DNA of 64,000 nucleotides from Piezodorus guildinii (GCA_023052935.1 CM041298.1:496001-560000), one strand, 5' to 3'; shown: positions 10,578-21,653, counted from the first letter of the stretch. Numbers and translations: made by a program. Notes: generated from the sequence alone by a model not told the origin.

Positions 10578-11212
10578 CCGAGAACGTTTACTATTATGTT
10601 ATCTGTTCAATTTAAAACTTTCGCGGAGAAGATACCCTGGAACTGGAAGAGCGAAGAAGAAGACGAGGAGATGAGCTCCGAACTGGATTAACGGTCGTTC
10701 CATTCCTAAAATAAAATCCAGCCGTGCCGCATTTCTTCCTTCACTTCTTTATCCTTTTTCCTTCCTTAGTCCTTCGTTAGCCGTCCGAGGAAAACCCGTC
10801 GATAGATCCCAAGGAAATTACAAATCATCAATCCTTTGGCAAATCTGTCGTTACTAACAGATATTTATTTATTCGCACTCATTTAACTTATAAATTAAAA
10901 TGCGAGTGTCGAATCTCAGAGGTCTAATAAATTATTGCTTTCAATTTAGGCATATATTTATAGTATTTTATTAATTGGATATGTGAACGCTTATAGGACT
11001 TAAAAATCACAACTGTGTTTAAAAAACAACAAAAAAAAACACACCTTTTATTAAAATTTCTTTCCCCCGTAATGTTTTTATAAGCTATTATATTTATCAA
11101 TTGTCATTACTACTATTTCACTTTGTTTGTAATCTTCAGTATAAATTATTTTCCGTATCATCTTTATATATTGTTTTCCACTTCTGGTTGTTATCTTTTG
11201 TTTTTTCTTATA
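10578..11212. other. Mostly unique DNA; GC-richer part 10620-10860
   Basis: No gene recognised. Part of it (about 10620-10860) is less AT-rich than the neighbourhood and purine/pyrimidine-biased (GAAGAAGAAGACGAGGAG, then a C/T-rich TTCTTCCTTCACTTC run), and appears single-copy in this window. It may be regulatory, but nothing proves it. The rest is AT-rich. Confidence 0.35.
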
Positions 11213-11251
11213 GCCCTGAAGAAGGCATATAATTTAGGCCGAAACGTCGGC
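11213..11251 (+). ncRNA. Hammerhead-ribozyme-like motif (Penelope-type remnant)
   Basis: GCC, then CTGAAGA, a stem-loop (AGGC ... GGCC), GAAACGTC, and GGC. These match hammerhead core elements CUGANGA and GAAA with a GCC/GGC stem I and the self-complementary ACGT expected of a two-molecule stem III. One extra base lies between CUGAAGA and stem II. Such motifs are established in Penelope-like elements; activity is not shown. Confidence 0.6.
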
Positions 11252-11334
11252 ACCAATATATTAAGTTTACGCTTAATTGTGTGTTAAATTGACCCTGAAC
11301 CAACTTCTCTCATATAACCGTGTTTGTTTATTTA

Positions 11335-11875
11335 TTTAACGTCCCTTTTCTTCTATCTAAAAACTTAAAGATTAGAATTTATAAAACTATTATTCTTCCT
11401 ACGGTTCTTTACGGATGTGAAACGTGGCCGCTTACTTTGAAGGATGAACAACGGCTTAAGGTTTTCGAAAATTAGGTATTGCGCAAAATATTTGGTCCAA
11501 AGAGAGATGAGACCACTCTGAGAGATGAGGGGAGTTTAGAAGGTTGCGTAACGCGGAATTGCGGAACTTGCATTCTGTGAATATAATTGAGCTGATTGCA
11601 TCGCGGAGACTCAAATGGGCGAGTAAAGTTGTAGGGCTCGATGACGAGCGGACTCCGAGAAAGTTGGTATTTGCTGATCCGACTGGTAGGCGTCCGAAAG
11701 GTAGGCCGAAGCGGAGATGGGAGGATTGCGTTAAGGCTGATCTCGGGAGCTTGGGCTTCAATGGTGAGCATTGGACGAGTCTGTGTAGGCGGAATTTGGT
11801 GGTATCGGCATCGAACCTTCGGGTTCGCTAAGCCTATTATTATTATATTATTATTATATATTATTATTAAAACAT
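11335..11875 (+). pseudogene. RTE-like LINE, C-terminal fragment with (TTA)n tail
   Basis: A frame reading IRIYKTIILPTVLYGCETWPL, then EQRLKVFE-VLRKIFGPKRDE, then RRLKWASKVVG and GRRPKGRPKRRWED is the C-terminal 'connection' region typical of LINE endonuclease/RT proteins. A stop at 11475 and a small frameshift near 11515 break it. It ends in a (TTA/TTAT)n tract at about 11836-11870, the short 3' microsatellite expected for RTE-type elements. Both sides touch SINE C pieces (tail-like TTTATTTATTTAACGTC at 11326-11343, head at 11880-11940). Confidence 0.8.
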
Positions 11876-11940
11876 CCTGGGACCACCTGCGGGTTTGAAC
11901 AGGCGACCTTTGGGCATAGAAGCTGTTCACGTTTTATTGA
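11876..11940 (-). repeat. SINE C head fragment
   Basis: GGGACCACCTGCGGGTTTGA and the following CGACCTTTGGGCATAGAAG are the reverse complement of the SINE C tRNA-like head. Only the first 60 or so bases remain. Confidence 0.7.
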
Positions 11941-12084
11941 AAAATATAATTGTTATGATATTTATCATATGATCGTTTTATTGTATTGAACCTTTATTTT
12001 TTTAATTGGTTTAAAAATAGTCTTTGTAAATATTATTAAAAGTTTTTGCTAAGAAAGTAAAGAATAATAGAAGAGAAATAAAAA

Positions 12085-12400
12085 AAATAAAAAAAGACGA
12101 TCGTACTTCAATTGTTTTATTACTGCCTCTTGGCGAGTCGAGTCTTAATGTAGCGTCGAAAGGTGAAGATGTGCCGTATATAGACCCAAGTCTCCTCTCA
12201 TACTCTGTACGTTTGCAAACGTATTTCTTCATGTCCTATCGTTGCTCTTGGAACAAGGAAGAGCCGCCCTGCGGTCATTTTAAACACTCAGGAGGACTTC
12301 GTTCAAGACGCTCTGCGGTAATTTTCTTTAACATTCAAGAGGACTTCGTTCAAGCCGCCCTGCTGTCGTTTTCTTCACCACTCAATTGGACATCTTTACG
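12085..12400. repeat. GC-richer island with three tandem 44-47 bp units
   Basis: Units starting at 12265, 12309 and 12356 share CGCCCTGCGGT and, in the first two, AGGACTTCGTTCAAG. The spacing is 44 then 47 bp. The island lies in AT-rich DNA and has no match elsewhere in the window. The 99-codon frame through it is probably a by-product of the repetition. Confidence 0.6.
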
Positions 12401-12757
12401 TGAATATAGCCTATCTATATCCATTATTGGAACATTTAATTTCTTAATTATCAATCTTAAAACTGTTTAATTTTGATTTCTATATTTTTTTTACATTTTT
12501 AAGTATTTAATTAAGTTAAGTTTGTTTCTCATATTTTCTTCAATATTTTAATTAGGTTTATTTTGTTCACTACATTTTTCTTACAGCTGTTTAAATATAT
12601 AATTTTAGTAGCTTAATTTGTTTCTTATCTTTTCTTATATAAATTTATTAGGTTAATTTTGTTTCTTATCTTTATTATATGTATTTTATTCTATTAAATG
12701 TATTTTGATTCGTCGTTTGCTTTCATTATTTTAAATCTATACAGTCCACTAATATTT
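12401..12757. other. AT-rich stretch with loose internal repeats
   Basis: TTAATTTTGTTTCTTATCTT-like segments recur several times between about 12500 and 12680. No gene or known element. Confidence 0.4.
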
Positions 12758-13586
12758 ACTTTCACTTACTATATATAGTAGTAGTGAAAATTTTCGAATT
12801 CCAGTTTTCAACGGAAATACACATTTTAGGGTCCTCTGAGTCCAAATAACCAAGTCCCGCAAACAGTTCTGTGTGTGTGGTAACTCCCGGGCGGAAACGG
12901 TAAATCCTATGAAACTGAAATTTCATATTTAAGACAAATATACGCCTGAGACGTTACAAAACCTTTTTCATCAAAATGAGCTTACCGGAAGAGCCACTTT
13001 ACACCATGCAGTTTGCACCTTTTTTCGATTTTCTTGAAAACGGTTCCGACCATTTTGATTAAACTCGCTATATCGATGTATAATTTAATGGGCTTTAATA
13101 TCATATAGGTTTTATTCTGATTAAAATGGTCTGACAGGGCTTAAATGCCGATATTTTAAATTTTCTTCCCCTAAAGTACCTTTAAGTTTGTTGATTCTAT
13201 AAAATTAACTATATTACCTTGATGAAAAACAGATAAATATATAAATTGAATGAATTCGATACCCAAATAAAATAGAAACAGAAAAACTATTTTTTTAATG
13301 AAATTTTTCGTTTTTACATGTATAATAATACGTATGATATACCGTTGGAAAGCTAAAGATTTTAGAAAACATATCTCGTACACAAGCTTGTAAAAGTCAA
13401 TAAAGATTGATAAAAAGCCGATAAAACTAAGTGATTATTTTAGATAACGATATTATAGAGTTTTTAATAAAACACATGTTTCTTTAATGATTTCACTCAT
13501 TTTTATTTCTAACTGTTTTTATTTGAAAATTCTTTAATCGATTTTAAAACGGAGGTAAGTGAAAGTCGTGTGTTGCCCGCACTAGA
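12758..13586 (-). mobile_element. Family D element, near full length
   Basis: Minus orientation. It starts on the + strand with ACTTTCACTTACTATATATA, ends at CCGCACTAGA (13586), and has the (GT)n segment near 12870. All family parts are present in order. Confidence 0.88.
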
Positions 13587-13987
13587 TTTTTTTTAATAGA
13601 ACCACCCTCAATTTTGAGTTATCACTTGAAAGTACTGTTCTTTCACAGATAGCTCAGCGTATGCACAAACTGAAGCAACCGATTCAGAACGTAATTCACA
13701 AATATATTTAACACAATGAGGATAGTCTTCGTTTTCTGTAAGCAAAAAGAATCCATCTAACGTTCTTACATAAGAACGCTAACACATTCTCAAGACACGC
13801 CTCTGGATTAGCTACGTCAGTAGAGAACGCAATACAGGGCGGATAAAATAGAACACCGCTTCAAGAATGCAACGAAAAGAAAACAAAAATGAAACGAAGT
13901 TGAAGGGCGTTTGATCGAGGAGTTGCATCACGGCATTCTTCGTCTCAACGCTCCCAACTCGGGGTAACTTCTCGATAACTAGGCAGC
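13587..13987. other. Unassigned, apparently single-copy DNA
   Basis: Moderate GC at 13640-13990 with no repeat match in the window. The 65-codon frame on the minus strand (13812-14009) shows no recognisable domain. Confidence 0.35.
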
Positions 13988-15157
13988 CAATTGAGACGTT
14001 GATTTCCAAAAGGTACTAAAGGACATTTTTTTCAATGTTGATATTTTCACATATTAGTATTCTAATGGTTTAGTTTTATCTAAAAAACATAAAAATCCTT
14101 TAAACAATTATTGAAAAATTGCATTTCATTCCAAAAGGTACTAAATCCTATGTAAACAGATATAACCTTTCCTTTCATTTCCTTCCAAAAGGTACTATAT
14201 TTCCTACTAAGCACCTAACCCCGTAATATATCACCATTAATTTATTGATTTCATAATTTTATGGATTTTTATTGGTTCATTTAGCACGTCTTGAATCACC
14301 GCTATTATTTTGATCACTGGTTTTAACCTAATAATCAGTTTTTAGGCTATTGGAAACAACTTAAGTTGCGTCGCTTTGGTCCTTTTAGGTTGTCAATTAA
14401 ATTAATTTTTTTCATAGTAATACATAAATTTGGTTTAATATTTTTCAGTAACTCACATTTTAATAGAATAATGGTATTTGATGCAGCAAATAGTTGGAAT
14501 TAGTTTTCCACGAACTTGCTAAATATGTGAAGAAAATCCGTGCCTGATCTAACTTAGTTGTGGTTTTTTTTTGTGTTAAATAAAAGCTCAAAAGTTATTA
14601 TTTATCAGTATCTATGGTTAAATATTGTTTACACGTCGTTAATAATATAGTTAAATCAGCTAAATTCACACAAATAGTAAATACAAGTTCAAAACAAACT
14701 TCATAATTACATACTTTCTTATTACAGTGCCATAAATAGATAAATTGTCCTTTGAATATTCACTTTCTTTATGAAGAATAGATAATCAATGTAATTAACT
14801 AATAAAGAAAGATCTTTCTGAGAGGGAGAATAAGGAAATATACATAACTTAGTAATTAACGATATAAAGACGTTAGTTATCGGTAATGTTGTATCAGGAA
14901 GGTTATAGTGACTGTTACCAACTTATCTCGCGTTATATTCTTTCCAAAAAGTACTATATCCATATTATATTGTTTAAAATCATCGGAAAAGTTCAATTAT
15001 TTGGAAAAATGAGTTGGCAACACACATCAACTTTAGATTTTAATAAAAAAAGACTCATGTAAATTGGTCCAATAATAAATAAATGACAGATTTCTGGGTT
15101 TCCTGTAAAATTTTCAAATGTGGATATTATACCTTTTGGATATCAACGTCTAAATTG
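13988..15157 (+). mobile_element. Family F TIR transposon, non-autonomous (1.17 kb)
   Basis: It begins CAATTGAGACGTTGATTTCC followed by AAAAGGTACTA. It ends with the inverse, read as ACCTTTTGGATATCAACGTC then TAAATTG. A second copy at 54401-55630 has a perfect inverted end of about 30 bp. Internal CCAAAAGGTACTA motifs recur. It is AT-rich with no transposase frame, so it is a large MITE-like element. No clear target duplication was found. Confidence 0.82.
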
Positions 15158-15303
15158 TCTTATCTTTCTCCTACTCGCCTCCTTATACAATATACAATAA
15201 TGAATTGATAAAATATTTACAAAGTCTACAAATCACTCATACCTATATACATCAAACATACAGCACATTGAGTGGAGAATCTAGCCAATGCTAGATCTCC
15301 AAT

Positions 15304-15890
15304 ATAGGTTGTGTCACATGAAATGTCCGTTTTCAAAGTAAACAATTTTTATTAAAAATACGATATGAAAACAAGATAATTTTATTCGAAGTATTTACCT
15401 TCTTTTTCTACACATTTTTCCCAACGTGGCACCAACTTTTTTATCCCCGAACTAAAAAACTCTGAGCTTTGAAGTGAAACAAAATCTGAAAACGCACTTT
15501 TCACTTGATTATCATTTTCAAAAAGTTTTCCTTTGACGAAGTTGTCTAAATTCCTGAACAGGTGGTAATCTCTTGGAGAGAAGTCGGGAGAATATGGTGG
15601 GTGCGGATGAACTTCGTAGCCCAGTTCTTTCATTCATGGGGTCTTGCTGCCGCTCAGTGAGATCATGAGGTACCCATGTATCGAGCTTTTTTAGATGCAC
15701 TTGCATTTAGTTGTGCTGAGAGTCCTTTAACTGTTTGGTAGGGGTTTTCTTCTACTGTATGTTTGAGGACATCGTTGTCTATTACGGACGGAGGTCTTCC
15801 TCCGGGTAAGTTTTCCAAGTCGGTATCCCCAGCTGAAAACTTAGCAAACCAAATTTGGGGACAGCCAAATTTTTTAACATCAAACGCATT
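15304..15890 (-). pseudogene. Mariner B deletion derivative
   Basis: The terminal repeat resembles that at 3999 (GGTTGTGTCACATGAAATGT). The minus strand encodes FSAGDTDLENLPGGRPP and TVKGLSAQLNASAS, then jumps directly to KKARYMG/HDLTERQQDP and then KELGYEVHPHPPYSPDFSP (third catalytic Asp) to the C-terminal VPRWEKCVEKEGKYF. The segment holding the first two catalytic Asp residues is missing, at the same place as in the 52.5-kb copy. The 5' end has been replaced by a LINE fragment at about 15890. Confidence 0.85.
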
Positions 15891-16075
15891 CAAACCTTTC
15901 AATCCAAAATCCTCCGAACAATGGTTAATCCTTCGTATTATTTCACCGACCGTATTCCATTATTCCATCAGAATCTTATCCATCACCCCAACACACTAGC
16001 TCAATCCCTATCCAGCTCCACACACCCTTAGAAGGTTGAAACGGCAGTGGTCCCGAGACCTCTTGTTAACATGTA
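15890..16075 (+). pseudogene. Jockey-type LINE C-terminal fragment
   Basis: The frame reads RIQTFQSKILRTMVNPSYYF and HPNTLAQSLSSS, then ends with a decayed RRLKRQWSRDLL. This is the same C-terminus as the intact copy at 60896-62023 (there, SKILNAPYFV ... RRLKRRWPRDLL). Internal deletions and stops are present. Confidence 0.65.
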
Positions 16076-16208
16076 TATTGAAGTTTTAGCACTAGCTACT
16101 CTCCATGTGCTTCATGTGAATTCTCCACTCAATGTGCTGTATGTTTGAGGATTGTATGACTTCTAAATTAGAAACATTTTATTAATTCATTATTGTATAT
16201 TATTTTAT

Positions 16209-16491
16209 ATTGGGGAGCCCGTGCCTGAGTGGCTAGCGCACTAGGCTCTCATGCTAAAGGTTGTGAGTTCGAATCCCAGTCCCGGTGGGGATTTTATAAG
16301 GATGTAATTAAATGGAGATTCACTCACAGCTTCTCCCCCGGGCATGTGAGACCCGTCTACCAACTGGTGGGTAGGGAGTGATGACCCTACAGTACAAAAT
16401 GCGTCGAGAAACGTGAGTGTAATCTCCCAGGATATTATACTGCAAGGCCTGGGCCCTACAAGGCCTGTCGCGCCACTGGAAGAGAATGAAG
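16209..16491 (+). repeat. SINE A copy with 12-bp target-site duplication
   Basis: Head GGGGAGCCCGTGCCTGAGTGG with B box GAGTTCGAATCCC, the shared body with CTGTCGCGCCACTGGAAGAG, and a short GAA-rich tail. ATATTATTTTAT is duplicated exactly at 16197-16208 and 16492-16503. Confidence 0.92.
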
Positions 16492-16503
16492 ATATTATTT
16501 TAT

Positions 16504-17464
16504 GGTTTTGTAAATATTGGAGGAATTTTGTACTTGATCAATATCATAAATGTCCTAATTGGCAGATTGTAATATGATTCAATAAAAAGAATTAGTAAAA
16601 AATATATATATAGATATTTTCTGACGATATCATTCTGTAATGAAAATTCCGTTTCCGAAAATTGATATTCCTCCGTAGAGGGCGCACTGCGCGGCGCGGA
16701 CAGAGACGGAACGACGAAGGAAAAGGCCACGCAGTCTGGCGGAACGGGTTCCCAGCAAGGTCGCGCGTCAGTTCTACTGCGTCATAATACCTTATACCTA
16801 ATACCAGAAATTCGTCCCCACCAGTCGCTATATCCAGGCTATTTCGATACCTTCATATCCATTACTGGTATCCTATGTCTTCACATGCTTAAATATTTAA
16901 AGCTCGAAATAGCCGATACGAGGCTAAGACCGAGATAAGGTTGTAATGTCATTAATAATAACTTTATAAGTAGCCGGAAATCGACACACAGATAATCATA
17001 AAATACCTCTAATGAGGCGATATTTTCATAAAGATACATGGCAAAGTGCAGGTGCAAATTTAGACCAATAGCGGAAGAGAACAGTAGTAGGCAGTGGTAG
17101 CGGTAGTGTACCCAGCTTGAGGTACCAGCAGCAAGATGATTTACGAGAGCTACTTGGGAAGGGATGGCAACACAATAGGAAGATGTTCCCGAGGTTTATT
17201 GCCACTTCAGGGGGAGCCTCTTAGAGAATATCCGGGTCTTCTGCAGGTCCGAAACTTGAGGTGTTTACAGGAAGGAAAGCTTAGAGCAACTTAAGAATAA
17301 TTTATTTCTCACACAACTACGATTAAATTTATTTATTTTTGTTTTGTTTTTAATAAAAGTATTGTATAACGAAGTTCAATACAAACATCGTTTAAATTAT
17401 CTTTACTAATATTAATCCTCTTTCACCTGTTTCATTTAATTTAGCATTATAATATGTCATAAAA
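16504..17464. promoter_or_regulatory. Unique region; GC-rich core 16640-16800 with CTCF-like site
   Basis: The core contains CCTCCGTAGAGGGCGCACTG (about 16670-16689), one mismatch from the general CTCF core CCNNNAGRKGGCRS, followed by CGCGGCGCGGACAG. The rest to 17140 appears single-copy. 17150-17280 (AATAGGAAGATGTTCCCGAG, GGTTTATTG) has a related stretch at 24925-25070. No coding frame is convincing. Insulator or regulatory function is inference only. Confidence 0.3.
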
Positions 17465-18060
17465 AAGGTGAAGTGTGCCCAGAAAGGTTTAAATTTGCGT
17501 GATAAAATTCCGGTTCTGGAATACGCCCATGATTTGGTACTGCTAGGTTAAAACAGGGAAATTATACAACTAAATACAAGTGCGTTAATAAAAACGCGTA
17601 AAGAAATAGGGCTCGAAATAAATACCGATAAGAGGAAATATATGATTAGTAGCAGAAACGGTGGCGATCTTGGTGATATTTATATATCAGGATATAATTT
17701 TGAAAACGTAGAGAAAAGAAAAGTATTTAGGTTCAATGATAACAAGAAAAAATGAAATCCAGGAAGAAATAAAGTCTCGGTTAAAGGTGGAAAATGCGTG
17801 TTATTATTCAGTTGATAAATTACTTAGCTCGCGCCTTCTGTCTAAAAACATAAATGTTAGAATCTATAAAACTATTATTCTTCCGACGGTCTTTGACGGA
17901 TGTGAAACGTGCCCGCTGTATGAACAACTTCTTAAGGTTTTCGGATATAAGGTACTGCATAAAATATTTGGTCCGAAGAGAGATGAGGCCTCTGGGGAGT
18001 TTAGAAGGTTGCACAACGCGGAATTACGGAGCTTGTACCCGGTTAATGGTAGGGTTAATG
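17465..18060 (+). pseudogene. RTE-like LINE RT fragment
   Basis: Frames read YAHDLVLLG (mutated YADD), TRKEIGLEINTD, MISSRNGGDLGDIYI, then RIYKTIILPTVFDGCETCPL and a C-terminal KIFGPKRDEASGEFRRLHNA. The order matches the 45118-45865 copy. Several frameshifts and stops are present. It lacks the GRPKRRW end and (TTA)n tail. Confidence 0.8.
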
Positions 18061-18164
18061 GTAATGATAGCCTAAGTTTGTTTTGAACAGTGGGAAAAAT
18101 CTATTAAAAAATAACAGTGTTATGGTGTTAAGCAGATATACTTAACCAATTTTTTCTTATATTA

Positions 18165-18500
18165 CCAATTATTGAAATATTATGTGTTTCGTACGTTTGT
18201 GTGTGTAACGTTTTAGAGTACTCTTGTCATAGTCACCTATTTTTCGAATGACAGGGCAGTCGCAGTGGAAAGTAAGAGAAAAGAATTTTATGTTTAAAAT
18301 TTTGTTATTTGAGATACAGGTGTATCGAGCATAATTATTTCTAATCCTTATACACATATTTTGAACTACCTCCATTTCACGGTAGTCGGAATCACAAGTA
18401 TAGCAACTCACTATGGAATCACAGACTGGAGCAGAATAGATCAATATAAGACGGATCAGAGTTTTATATAATATCAATCTATTTTTAGGTGAAAGTTTTG
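18165..18500 (-). pseudogene. Second Jockey-type LINE family, RT C-terminal fragment
   Basis: The 102-codon minus-strand frame reads LYKTLIRLILIYSAPVCDS, then VVQNMCIRIRNNYARYTCIS, and near the end IGDYDKSTLKRYTHKRTKH. This matches the LYKTLIRPILTYxxPVW ... QNKxLRII...APRYTP ... KRPKH layout of Jockey-clade proteins. It differs from the 60-kb Jockey family. Confidence 0.7.
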
Positions 18501-19094
18501 AAATTGAAATATGGGGTCGTTTTGTTCATACGAAGTTGTAAAAAGTGACAAATAGCGCATAAACTTATTTTACTGATAATAATATCATATTTAATTTAAA
18601 TCGAAACGTTTCCAACGAAACTTTATAAACTTTTTATTTACAATCGAGGTACGAAGGTAACTAGCAATCAGATATTGATATCAAAAAGAAAACAGCAGCG
18701 GGATCGCTCGATATTAAGACAATGATATTAGTTACTTTGCTAAGAGATAGAGTGCGCTATAGGCCTAAGGACCACACAGCTCGAACAATGTACATTTTAT
18801 GATCGCTCTAAAATGCCTCTCGTCCAACTCTGCTTTGCTAAATATTGGTTTCCGATATACAGCAGGTGGGGAATGGGATTTTGTTAAGTTATCATCGTAT
18901 CACACACTTTTGGTTTATTTTCAACAAGTTAAACCATGTGACTTGACCTCAAAATGTCAGGTATACGTAAAAAATATTAAAGAGTGAAAAATATTAACTT
19001 AATACAAAAATCATGCGATTGAATTTACTTCCTCGGAGGGATCTATTCCAAGCCTATCGGCCAAACTCAAAAAAGTAACTTTTAATAGGCGGTA
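18501..19094. other. Unassigned sequence
   Basis: AT-rich to moderate composition, no domain or repeat recognised. A 62-codon frame at 18799-18987 shows nothing assignable. Confidence 0.35.
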
Positions 19095-19281
19095 TTTTTT
19101 TTTTTTTTTTTTCACCTCTACCTCACCTTTGAAGTCTATACGGAGGCTTCTCGGGCCAGGGGGTGAGGACGGGAGATAAATGCTAAAATAAAAGCCCCCG
19201 AAAACCGAGACTCGAACTCGTAATTATTTTGGTTTCGAATTTTGGTCCTCTGTGGTTGCTACGCACTCAGCCACCCCGCCC
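19095..19281 (-). repeat. tRNA-derived SINE with poly-A tail
   Basis: On the minus strand GGGCGGGGTGGCTGAGTGCG gives an A-box-like segment, and GAGTTCGAGTCTC a B box. A GC-rich body (CTCACCCCCTGGCCCGAG) follows, then an A-run of about 18 (T-run on +). It differs from SINEs A-C in body and tail. It separates two parts of a region with mariner sequence. Confidence 0.75.
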
Positions 19282-19299
19282 AAAAAATCACAAATGTTT

Positions 19300-19745
19300 T
19301 GACTTCGTTATCGTCTTGCGTGCAATCCAGAACAAAAGACGTGGCAAGTTGAGTAAGGGTATCGTTTTGCTCCATGACAATGCCCGTCCACATGTGGCTA
19401 ATCGGACCAAAGATCTCATCAAATCATTTAAATGGGAAACTCTAGATCATCCTCCATACAGCCCTGATCTGGCGCCCAGCGACTACCATTTGTTCCTGCA
19501 CTTGAAGAAACACCTGGGCGGTCGGCGTCTTCAAGACGATAACGAAGTCAAAACATTTGTGATGCAGTGGTAAACAAGTCAGGCGGCAGAATTTTTTTGA
19601 GGTGGGTATTCAAAAACTGGTGCCGCATTATGACAAGTGCCTCAAAATTCATGGAAATTATGTAGAAAAGTAGATTAAGGTACAGGCTTTCATGTAAAAA
19701 TAAAATTATTGCGATATCTTTGCATGTATTTTTTAAATTCCAAAA
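19300..19745 (+). pseudogene. Mariner C transposase, C-terminal half
   Basis: It reads LLHDNARPHVANRTKDLI (second catalytic Asp), then LDHPPYSPDLAPSDYHLF (third Asp, about 34 residues later, the mariner DD34D spacing), HLGGRRLQDDNEVK, then after a stop at 19571 a frame-shifted SQAAEFF ... KLVPHYDKCLKIHGNYVEK-like tail. The N-terminal half is missing. It is a different lineage from mariners A and B. Confidence 0.85.
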
Positions 19746-19774
19746 CGGTACTTACTTAAAAAACATGCCTCGTA

Positions 19775-19875
19775 TTATATTAGTATATACATTATATTTG
19801 TAGTATATATAGTATAGTAGTATAATAGTATATATATTATATTATATTAGTATATAATAAAAAATATTATATTAT
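19775..19875. repeat. TATAGTA/TATTA simple-sequence tract
   Basis: About 100 bp of imperfect TATAGTATA and TATATTA repeats. Confidence 0.8.
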
Positions 19876-20104
19876 TTCAGACCCTGAAGACCTTTTCTCA
19901 AACAATAAATCAACTCAAATACCCGGTAGCCATATTTTCAAACACTAAATAATGACCATATTCTTAGAATTTGGAAGGATCTTTATGTAAGATACTAACT
20001 AAATAAAAAAAAAAACGCCTTCAATTTTTTGTTAATACTAAACCGGCAAAGTCATGTAAAGCAGGCAGTTATCAGAAAATAGAAGGCGTTAAAAGGAATT
20101 ATTG

Positions 20105-20560
20105 TATATGGAATCATTTACTTTCACTTGTATGAAATATATAGTAAGGGATAGTATTGGGATCGTGAAAATTTTATAATTACAGTTTTCACCGAAAATA
20201 CACGTTTTAGAGTCACCTGAGTCCAAATGAGCAAGTACCGAAGAAAGGTGTTTGTTACGTCTAGCACAAAAACTTTTTCAAAAACTAATTTTTTTTTCAA
20301 GTTTAACAATTTTTATTGAGTAAAATTACAATCTATCCCAATTTGGACATCAATAGTAGTGGTGAAAGATATTATACATACTACATTCATACAATATTTA
20401 CACAGCATACAATTAACAATTTCATATTTAAGACAACTATACGCCCGAGATGTTACAGCAACTTTTTCATCAAAATCGGTTTCTTTATACCACGCATTTT
20501 GCACCTTTTTACGATTTACTCAAAAACTGCTCTAACGATTTTTTAAACGAGCAGTAACGT
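20105..20560 (-). mobile_element. Family D element, two joined parts
   Basis: 3' hairpin domain (ACTTTCACTTGTATGAAATA ... CACCTGAGTCCAAATGAGC) at 20110-20235 and core (ATATTTAAGACAACTATACG ... CGATTTACTCAAAAACTG) at 20420-20540. They are separated by about 190 bp of unrelated DNA that includes TTTTTATTGAGTAAAATTAC. Confidence 0.7.
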
Positions 20561-21507
20561 AGCTTAAAATTCAACAGATTTTTATGCAGTGATTTATATG
20601 ATTTCTTACTTAACAAAGATTCATGAGTGAGCAATTTCTTTTTAAAAAAATTTACGGTTGTTTAAGAAGTTAACAGGGTCGATCTCTTCTGCATACGGTC
20701 TATACAGCCAACTTACAGGATGATAAAGCTCGCGTAAATTCAAGAAAATGATATCAAATTAAATAAATTTAGGCGAAGCACGTGCAAAACAAAAACAAAT
20801 TTATTGTCTCGCGCGTAGCGAACGAATGATACTGAAATGAACCGATGGCGTATTGCAAATTGGCGCCGAACGACTCACATACACTCCAAATGTAACGCAT
20901 TTAAAGTATCTCCTCATTAAACTACACTATTGGTTTATTATTTTCAATAATCAATCTTTGTAATCGACCAAAAAAAAAATTACCCCCGCTCAAAATTTGA
21001 GAGCTTACGTTTCAAAGTGCGTAAAATCCGAATTACCAAAAAAATCCGTTTGTCCGTCGTCCGCGGCATTATCCAAAACTACTGGACCAATTATTTTGAA
21101 ATTCCCCACAAAAATACTAGTCCATGAAACGATGATCGTATCAGCTGGTTAGTTTTAAAATGGCGGCCGATTAAATATGATTTAATTCAATAACTCAGTT
21201 ATTTTTGAAGATAGAGAGAAGTATGTAGAGAGTTTTAGAATCAGTAAGGCCCGATAAACAAAAAAATAAATAAATAAAGAGAGAAATTGTAATCTTGCTT
21301 ATATATACGCTTGTAACTACGTTATTTTCGAAGATAGAGAAAAATATCATTAGTGTTTTTTATCCAAAAAAATGTGAATAATTATAAAAAAGAAAAGAAA
21401 AAAAATTAAATTTAACCCATTAATAAATAAATTAATACCTGGAAGGAATTAGTCCGGGTGGCGGTCATTAAATGAAGCAACTAAATAGTTTCAACTATTT
21501 ATTGTTT

Positions 21508-21546
21508 GCCAACGTTTCGACCCTCTTTGTGGGTCATCATCAGGGC
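21508..21546 (-). ncRNA. Hammerhead-ribozyme-like motif
   Basis: Minus strand: GCC, CTGATGA, T, GACCC-loop-GGGTC stem II, GAAACGTT, GGC. Stem II is a perfect 5-bp GACCC/GGGTC helix. The unpaired T before stem II departs from the textbook core. Confidence 0.65.
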
Positions 21547-21614
21547 GCATGGTATATACATTGGTAGATAATTGATCTACCAAACAGTACCTTGTTTCCA
21601 TTCTCCCACCATGC

Positions 21615-21653
21615 GTCCTGATGATGACCCACAAAGGGGGTCGAAACGTTGGC
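21615..21653 (+). ncRNA. Hammerhead-ribozyme-like motif
   Basis: Same core as the opposite arm: CTGATGA, GACCC ... GGGTC, GAAACGTT, GGC. Stem I is GTC/GGC, with a G-T pair replacing G-C. Confidence 0.62.

Larger units (their letters stand above)
15184..16212. repeat. Inverted duplication (about 100-bp arms) enclosing mariner and LINE pieces
   Basis: The left arm, about 15184-15285, contains ACAATATACAATAATGAATT and, further in, AAACATACAGCACATTGAGT then GGAGAAT. These are repeated in reverse complement at about 16105-16210. The enclosed 800 bp hold a mariner B derivative and a Jockey fragment joined end to end. The arms are diverged by roughly 15-20% by eye. Confidence 0.7.

Noticed and set aside
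11456..11930. 101- and 152-codon minus-strand frames at 11.5 kb
   Set aside because: They are antisense to a LINE C-terminal coding fragment, and no domain is visible.
19775..19875. Origin or centromere-like AT satellite
   Set aside because: It is a short imperfect simple repeat of about 100 bp with no higher-order structure.
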